DNA of 64,000 bases from Cladobotryum mycophilum. Taxonomy: Eukaryota > Ascomycota > Sordariomycetes > Hypocreales > Hypocreaceae. Positions 58,401-64,000 of the stretch are shown here, in pieces. The translations under genes and the position numbers were made by a program. The stretch lies in NCBI GenBank assembly GCA_036429605.1, contig CM071590.1, positions 5,766,001-5,830,000 of the forward strand, in the 5' to 3' direction. Each line of letters begins with the position of its first letter. The first letter of the stretch is position 1. Below the pieces are notes generated by a model. That model was not told the DNA's origin and made no database searches. It worked only from the letters and a program-made list of their open reading frames with translations.

Positions 58401-59302
58401 GATGGAAAGAAGAAGAAGAAGGTGTTTTTAATTTACAAATATGTTTATTTGATGAAGAGAGAGAAGCCTTTTTGGAACACGAGATTGGAACTCTGGAGGG
58501 GGAGGCATCTCGATTAAGTAGTTTTTCGTAATTGCTCAGCCTTGCACAGATTTTAAACAAGGCAGAGAGAGACGGAGACAGAGACAGAGGGAGAAAGAGA
58601 AGGAAAAGAGTCAGCGCAGTACAACGATTCATCCGGCGGGATCCCCTTGCAAATCCTCGTCGTTTCACCATTGGTAGCTAGGCTAAATAGATGGGATGGC
58701 TCCCCCTCCCCTCCAGCAAATAATGGGCACGTATTGCGTATTGCGTACTGGGTTTAGTATGTACTTGTAAGCACTCTTCGGGGACCATGTCCGATTTCTC
58801 GCATCCCCCCGTCCCATCCCCCCGTTGTCTTACAGCCAACCTTAAGCCAAGCATCCAGGACCTTCCGTCATCCCCGTATTCTGGTAACCTGTGGAGTCCT
58901 ATGGTTCACCCAAGGGCAGCACGCCCGAGGCACCGCCCTGTGAGGCTGACTTGAGGCAACAAGGGTAGGTATTTTCCCGTTTGTGCTCGGCATAGGCTTC
59001 TAGGCTGCGATTGGGTCGAGAAGGAAAAAATACAAGTGCTCTAGAAGGCCAGGATTCTATCTATAGCTCACGTGGTAGTATTCATGGCAAATCGCCAAGC
59101 TCTGACTGGTCGTTGAAGGATAGCCCCGGTTATGGCTATTAATGGGTGAGACTACCTATGGGGGGGGGTGGTACGCAGAGAAGGATTTGGTATTGCTACT
59201 TAGTATATGCAATTCATCTATTAATCGCCATCCTTATAACAATTAATGACTGCCATGGAATAAAATTCTATTTAGGAATCTTGGCCCCATTTTTTGACTT
59301 CT
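58401..59302. other. Intergenic region upstream of the peroxidase-like gene
   Basis: Contains the peroxidase promoter side, with A/G-rich tracts at 58420-58610. No gene recognised. Confidence 0.5.
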
Positions 59303-62300
59303 TCAAGATCGTCTGCGCCTCCAAAAGGAAGCTTCCCACAGCACTTGATTCGCAGCCCCCCAATCGGTGGTGCATTGACTTGATTTGCTCTCCACCAGAT
59401 CCTCGTCACACAGCCTGGGCGTTCGCAGTCTGACTGCGCAATCACTAAGGAATGCAGCCAGTTCCACACGCGGGCGATCGATCAAACGAGGCTCATCCGC
59501 TTCATTGCCACCACGTATACTTCCCAAGTAGAATGGCAGCTTCTGCACGTCCATAGTAGACTCTTTCTATGCAGTACCAAACACCCTTCAAGTCTTCTTC
59601 ATATGGTTCCCTGTCAGTATTAATGAGCTCTTCAACTACCTCTACTATAGTGCTAGCGAAATCTTCCATGTCCTGGGTCGTGGGACACTTATTCCTTTGA
59701 GTTGGAGGATAAGACCTCGTTATTTGGAGTTTGAGAATGGATGTGCTTGGTAAAGAGGGTGACTGTCGCTCCGAATTCTATTGCCATTCATGCGTTCCAA
59801 GTTCAATTCCGTCGATGATGCGACGTGCATGTGTGCGTTTAGCATCCATCTCTGTGTGCGAATGGAAGACGCCAGAACCGTCCACAATATAGTTAGAGAA
59901 ATACTCAAAGGCGTTGCTATCCGCTCTCTATAACAAAATACCCATAATCTCAAAGATAAACTGCTCCGGCATTTCGCTAGTTATGCTACCCTGGTGAGGG
60001 TCATCCACTTGCTTGACTTCCATTGCAAGTCCAGCTTGGAGGCCGCCCACCCACCACCAAAGTTGCAAAGGGTGAAAAGATGCAGAGTTACTCAACGGAG
60101 ATGGCGTATGCTTTGCCATATTATATCTTAAGAGTATTGCATGCTTCTTGGCGGCATCCTTTATGGAAGAGAGCCATAGAGGCCTTCAATCTGATACTTT
60201 CAAGCAGCGAGACTGCCAGTCGAACCAAGAGCCGCGAGCGAATATAATCTCCTAATTCTTCTAGAATCAGTGAGCCATTCCGGATTTTGCCAATTCTCCC
60301 TCAAGGAACTCTTAGTCCAGATGCAGTGCAGGAATGCGGCCCACTTCAGTATTTGGAAAAAAGGCTGTACTGGAATGAGGCATCAGCCCATATTCGCTCT
60401 TAAGAGCTAGAAAGGCGGCGGTAGCGACGGCCCCAGCTGTTGTAGTAGTAAGTTTTTGAGACCTCTGAATCGAGATTCGAAGGTAGTTAGACGTATTCTG
60501 CCGTATTTTGCTCTCCCTATGATAGTCGTCAGTCGATTTTCATGCTTAATTACCCTTGCGATTGGTTACTTACAGCATAGCATCTAGGCAAGTCATATTA
60601 TCCTTCCCGTGTCTAGATGAACTCACCACATGTCGGAAACGGAGCTCAGACATCCATCCTGCAGGACGTGAATTATCCTCAATAACTGGAAACAACGGTT
60701 CTATAGTTAGATGCTTCAACTCGTCAACATCAAGTTCTAGTTCACCCACACCAGCGCGCTTGAAGTGATGCGCCCAGAACCAGGTAGTTTCTTCTGTTGA
60801 CATACCCTCTTTCCGAAGGTGTGTAGTTGCGTGTTTCCAGGCCTTGCGAAAACGAGTCATGTTATTATTTCTACCATCTGACTGACGGAGATACATCTTG
60901 AGTGCCGCATGCCAATCATCCACATAATCGCCAACAGCTTCTTTAACCTCCTTGTGGTTTTCCAGGGGCGCCAAAACTTGGGAAGCATCGGCAAAAACGA
61001 TAGGTTCAACCCTTGAATCGATATATGGCATGTATCCGCCCATAGTCCACTTGACGGGGAACAAATCTTGAATAGGTAGTCCCCGTGGCCAGGGACTTTG
61101 AAGCGTTGCGACCTCAGAGATTCCATCGCAAGCAGCGTGTCGATAGTTGGCTTCCAAATAATCTCAAACACTTCGTCATGAGAGAGACAGTGGCGGTCTT
61201 GAAAAGCATCAACACTCATCAAGCGCGCTTTAACCACCTCCCAAACCAGAGTAGAGACGGGTCTCCAGTGCCAAGGGTTGAAGATTGGCTCTCGTGAAGC
61301 CATGGCAGCAGTTTCAAGAAACAGCAACAATATTCGGTTTCCTTTCTGGATACCGTCCTTTATTTCATCTGTGCAGCATTCTTCCAAAGCCGGTTTCAAG
61401 GGCATGGCGGCGACTAAGCCTATGCCCTCTTTTGTGACAAGAGATGCCTGATTATAAATCCTCTCTACGGCAAGCTGATTCTCATTAAATCGCCTTGCCC
61501 ACCGTAGTGTCTCCGCATAAAGGTCCAGATCTCTCAAAGCAACGCACAAGGAAAGCGCAGCAACGGCCCAGTCTCCCTTTGTGCTTCCTTCATCTGCATC
61601 TGCGGTTGCCTTCATCCGCATCGGAAGTTCACTTAGGTGGAGGTCGTTTAGTGCGCCTTTTTTATACATCTGGAGAACTCCCTTGTCCTTAATTCGATGT
61701 ATTAACAGAGCGCGGACAAGCTCGCAATCGCTGATCTTGTTTCCCTCTAGTTGGTAGCGCTGGTATAATTGACATTTAGGGAACTGTGTAGACGTCCGGG
61801 GGAACATGAAATTGGGATGCGTAGAGTAGAGCCTTTCGAATAGGGGAAGGGCATCTCTCGTAGGCAGGCTAAAGAATAGACTGGCAGGAAATACGGTCTC
61901 TTGAGACATCACAGTTGTAACTGTTTTATCTATAGTGTTGACAGCATCGATGTCAAATCCATATCCAGGGGCATACTGGAGGAAGAGCCGGAGAGTTTGA
62001 TACCGAAGAGATGGCGCGATACCGTATAACAAACTGTCTAATCCGCAGTCTTGGATAACCCCATTGGAGAATGAGTTGATCAATATTTTGAAGCTTTCAG
62101 CAAGGGTCAGTCTTTTGGTTGAATAACCCCAAGCCTTGGCGCAATAGAAGATCAGCCGTGCTTGACACCCAGGATATGGGGCTCTCAGATCTTGCTGCTT
62201 CGACAGGCACTGCGCGATGAGGTGCCAGAACTGATCATGCTTCTCCAATGCAACCCCTTTCTTGGACGAGTAACGCTTTGCTAAAGGGAGAATTATTCTG

Positions 62301-62988
62301 GCTAGGAATTTGTCGGATGTTATTCTCGTAAAAAGATTCTCATCTTTAGCAAACTTGTCTAGTATCTGTAAACTGAACTCTAGGCGGTGGTATATCAGGC
62401 CCTTGGCTTGACTAAGGAAGTCATCCTGCCATAGGCCTCTGGGAGAGGTCGCTAGTTGGGTTTCCCGGCAGCAGAGTCAGACTCTAGATTACTCTAAAGA
62501 ATCCTAAACAGCTCTGATAGTCCACTTTAGCGCTCTTCACGAGCTCCTGGCGCATCAGAGGTATTCCCAAAGGCAGTGCAAAGGTTGCGAAGATTCCGAA
62601 TGCTCAAGTTGGAGGCGATTTCCGCAAAACCAGTGGCTCCACCGCCAGCTTCCCACATCTTGGCAAATGTTCTTCCGTCCCGCAGGTTTTTGCGGAGATG
62701 TGTGATGGCATACTGCTGAGCGATGACGTTGTGTGGTTGGCACAGAATGGTGATGATAGCATGCGGATCCTTGCAAACGGACATCCAAATCGAGAGGGTA
62801 ATCGGTGGGAGGTCGTCGGCAGCGACATGTGAGATGAGCTCAGATGTAATGGCGGATAATTCAGCTGGGCGCTTCGATATAACATCCTGTAGATGAGTTG
62901 CTTGATTGAGAGGTGCAGAGTCGCGTAAAAGTCTGACATTGATGGACGGTGGGTCAAACACGGCGCTGGTAATCCATTGCCACATCAT
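59303..62988 (-). pseudogene. Large fungal gene of unknown function, decayed by stops and frameshifts
   Basis: The 5' part looks intact: exon 62988-62541 (starts MMWQWITSAVFDPPSINVRL) joins in phase to a long exon from 62451. Segments such as HLRKNLRDGRTFAKMWEAGG and LQYAPGYGFDIDAV look like conserved fungal protein, but I cannot name the family. Lesions follow on the same strand. A one-base loss near 61092-61094 moves the frame from QRFKVP to WPRGLPIQDLFPVKW. A spliced exon from 60516 reaches a TAA at 60312-60314. Coding sense continues beyond it, with a shift in the A run 60285-60288 (into GSLILEELGDYIRSRLL), another shift near 60156-60163 (into KDAAKKHAILLRYNMAKH), and TAG codons at 59928-59930 and 59778-59780. 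It then reads FASTIVEVVEELINTD and VWYCIERVYYGRAEAAILLG, with a plausible final intron (59520-59445). The original protein would exceed 1100 residues. A truncated 5' product is possible. Confidence 0.68.
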
Positions 62989-63873
62989 CCTTGGATTATT
63001 GGCCGGCAGCTCAGCGACAGCCTCTTGTTTTACTTCCTCTGATTCCTTTTATATTGTAACGACTCGATAGCGGTGAAGCTTGTGTGCCACTCGCTCAATG
63101 TCGATGGTGATGCGTGTGAGGAAGAGGTCTCTCGGCTGGTTGCTCACGATCTTATGTAGACCTTCGGAAACCAGTGAACTTTATTAGTTGAATGGAGAGA
63201 AAGAGAGACTCATCAACGCCGCTTTCTTTAGTTGTGTACCATATCAACTCTAATTTACATAAAGGCACTCAGGCACACCAGGTAAGTATCTACGTCTCGT
63301 TATATCTGTACTACCTTGGCAGATAATTAAAGTATAATAACGCTCTAGATGTATGCCGTGAATTGACATGACCTATCACATCCTCACGGCTATTGGGATG
63401 TACTCCCTGATATCCTCAAGGCTACCTTGTGTGGGCGAGCAGCAGCAGCGGGAGTAGGGATGGAGACTGAAGGTAGCCCAGATGGACATAGAGCCTGAGT
63501 CTATCTTGAATTGCATCAAAATGTATCTTCAGTCGCTTCAGCCACTTCAAGACTTGGCATGTATCATCCGGGCAAGCAGAAAGGGTTAATTACAACCTAA
63601 CTATCCTTTCATGCTTTGACTTTGGCCCTGCAGACAGAGTCAGGCAGCAAGATGAACATCAACTGTCGAGGTAAAGCCAAAATAATGAACTACGTTTACG
63701 TACTATTTACATAATGATCACCTTTTCCCCTAAACGTATCATTTAGGAGGGTTCTACGAGAGATAATTTTGTGGCGATACGATTACCTGAAAACACATCT
63801 CGAAATATAAAATCAGGGCCATCCTTTTATCCATAATCACCCTCGATTATGCGAATCGTCCAGTTCAGCGCTC
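62989..63873. other. Intergenic region upstream of the decayed gene
   Basis: No gene recognised. A/T-rich in 63200-63850. It holds the 5' side of the decayed gene and the 3' UTR of the gene that runs off the right edge. Confidence 0.5.
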
Positions 63874-64000
63874 TTAAAAGTGATACTCTTCCTTACGCCA
63901 TCGCTCCTCCGCCTTCTCGCGAGATGCGGCCCTCACATCCATCAGTTTAAGCCGATGCTCTTTCGCCTCCACATCAGTCATGAGGCCCTCAGGGGTTTCT
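63874..64000 (-). CDS. C-terminus of an unidentified protein, running off the window
   Basis: On the minus strand 42 codons are open from the right edge to a TAA at 63874-63876. The sequence is highly charged and helical (EAKEHRLKLMDVRAASREKA, ending RWRKEEYHF), consistent with the end of a real protein rather than noise. I do not recognise the family, and the rest lies outside the window. Confidence 0.5.
   Translation of the reverse strand, partial: ETPEGLMTDVEAKEHRLKLMDVRAASREKAEERWRKEEYHF

Noticed and set aside
59928..59942. Very short intron that would remove the in-frame TAG in the decayed gene
   Set aside because: The GT to AG distance would be about 15 nt, too short for splicing.

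Overview
This window is nuclear DNA of a filamentous ascomycete (Pezizomycotina, most likely Sordariomycetes). The genes carry short introns of about 50-170 nt with GTAAGT/GTACGT/GTATGT-type donors and YAG acceptors. Several families are typical of such fungi: a LaeA-like methyltransferase, a heme-haloperoxidase, an NRPS-like adenylation enzyme, a Zn2Cys6 regulator and a seven-helix RGS protein. An order such as Hypocreales is only a guess.

The first 22 kb is gene-dense and mostly housekeeping. It holds the 3' part of ATP25 (mitochondrial), PPX1 exopolyphosphatase (-), a zeta-crystallin-type quinone oxidoreductase (+), UDP-glucose 4-epimerase (-), a long SUN-domain nuclear-envelope protein (+), DEAD-box helicase DBP4 (-), an extended-SDR protein that has lost its catalytic residues (-), ESF1 (+) and a LaeA-like methyltransferase (-). 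DBP4 and ESF1 both act in 18S rRNA processing. ATP25 and the methyltransferase each show one missing base in a run of C.

From 22 to 53.8 kb genes are sparse and the spacers are long and rich in simple repeats. Three genes stand alone here: a 7TM-RGS protein (31.4-33.2 kb), an enoyl-CoA hydratase with a 30-nt exon (39.8-42.1 kb, -), and a 1038-residue fusion at 46.2-50.1 kb. That fusion joins an NRPS-type adenylation domain to a six-helix, ferric-reductase-like membrane part and an FNR-like C-terminus, with no carrier domain. It is the most unusual protein in the window.

The last 10 kb carries a Zn2Cys6 transcription factor (+), a secreted heme-haloperoxidase family protein whose catalytic Glu position is Gln (-), and a large decayed gene on the minus strand (59.3-63.0 kb) with several stops and frameshifts. 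The final bases hold the C-terminus of an unidentified minus-strand gene. I saw no transposon, rRNA, tRNA or CRISPR array. Exon boundaries were read by eye from splice consensus, reading phase and protein-family sense; no search or transcript data were available.
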